From contig CM042143.1 in assembly GCA_023376005.1 (NCBI GenBank), positions 88,571,140 to 88,635,139 of the forward strand: a DNA stretch of 64,000 nt. The letters run 5' to 3'. The first letter of the stretch is position 1. The stretch itself is not shown here. Below: more notes on the stretch, generated by a model that saw only the letters and a program-made list of their open reading frames with translations, searched no databases and had not been told where the DNA came from. This DNA comes from Doryteuthis pealeii (lineage: Eukaryota; Mollusca; Cephalopoda; Myopsida; Loliginidae).

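Noticed and set aside
63109..63987. Start codon of TP53BP1 at the first position of this frame
   Set aside because: The codon at 63987 is TTG and the frame is open to the window edge, so the true start is outside.

Overview
The window is eukaryotic: AT-rich, intron-dense and full of transposable-element remains. The one host gene I can support lies on the minus strand and fills about two thirds of the window. It is an ortholog of TP53BP1 (53BP1), the chromatin reader and scaffold of DNA double-strand-break repair. I assembled 19 exons (64000 down to 20157) joined by GT-AG introns. The reading frame is kept across every junction I checked, giving about 1605 visible codons. The 5' end lies beyond position 64000 and the C-terminal part of the second BRCT domain was not found.

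Reading the gene 5' to 3' (right to left): an SQ/TQ-cluster exon (63113-64000), a tiny exon (60632-60695), a 402-codon SQ-rich exon (58189-59394), a basic exon (57043-57360), a short exon possibly matching the oligomerisation region (55731-55850), Ser-rich exons (54827-55210, 49390-49834), two small linkers (47549-47603, 45642-45730), the tandem Tudor exons (43418-43493, 41780-41992, start of 40187-40311), a conserved post-Tudor stretch and basic NLS-like tail (40187-40311, 36338-36490, 28966-29052), and the BRCT repeats (26275-26445, 24462-24550, 21904-22029, 21682-21755, 20157-20290). From 20156 to 1 there is only intron or intergenic sequence with repeats.

The repeats suggest a mollusc, most likely a cephalopod (inference). 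There are many tRNA-derived SINEs, long AT microsatellites, a Penelope-type reverse transcriptase fragment, non-LTR retrotransposon tails (some with C2H2-like ends), mariner/Tc1 remnants, non-autonomous Helitrons with 3' hairpin and CTAG ends, a hAT MITE, piggyBac-like TTAA MITEs, and many long-inverted-repeat (foldback) families. Several foldback families with unrelated arms carry CCCTAA telomere-like repeats, and partly the same core sequence, at their centre.

Most notable: (1) 29 SQ and 3 TQ sites in 292 residues of the first visible exon; (2) an Asp where the human Tudor aromatic cage has Tyr1523; (3) the shared telomere-like cores of unrelated foldback families; (4) a long (GAAA)n tract just upstream of the second Tudor exon acceptor; (5) internally deleted mariner copies, one with a triplicated 100-bp end; (6) many intronic inverted repeats that would form dsRNA in the pre-mRNA. 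No RNA gene, CRISPR, operon or bacterial-type feature is supported.
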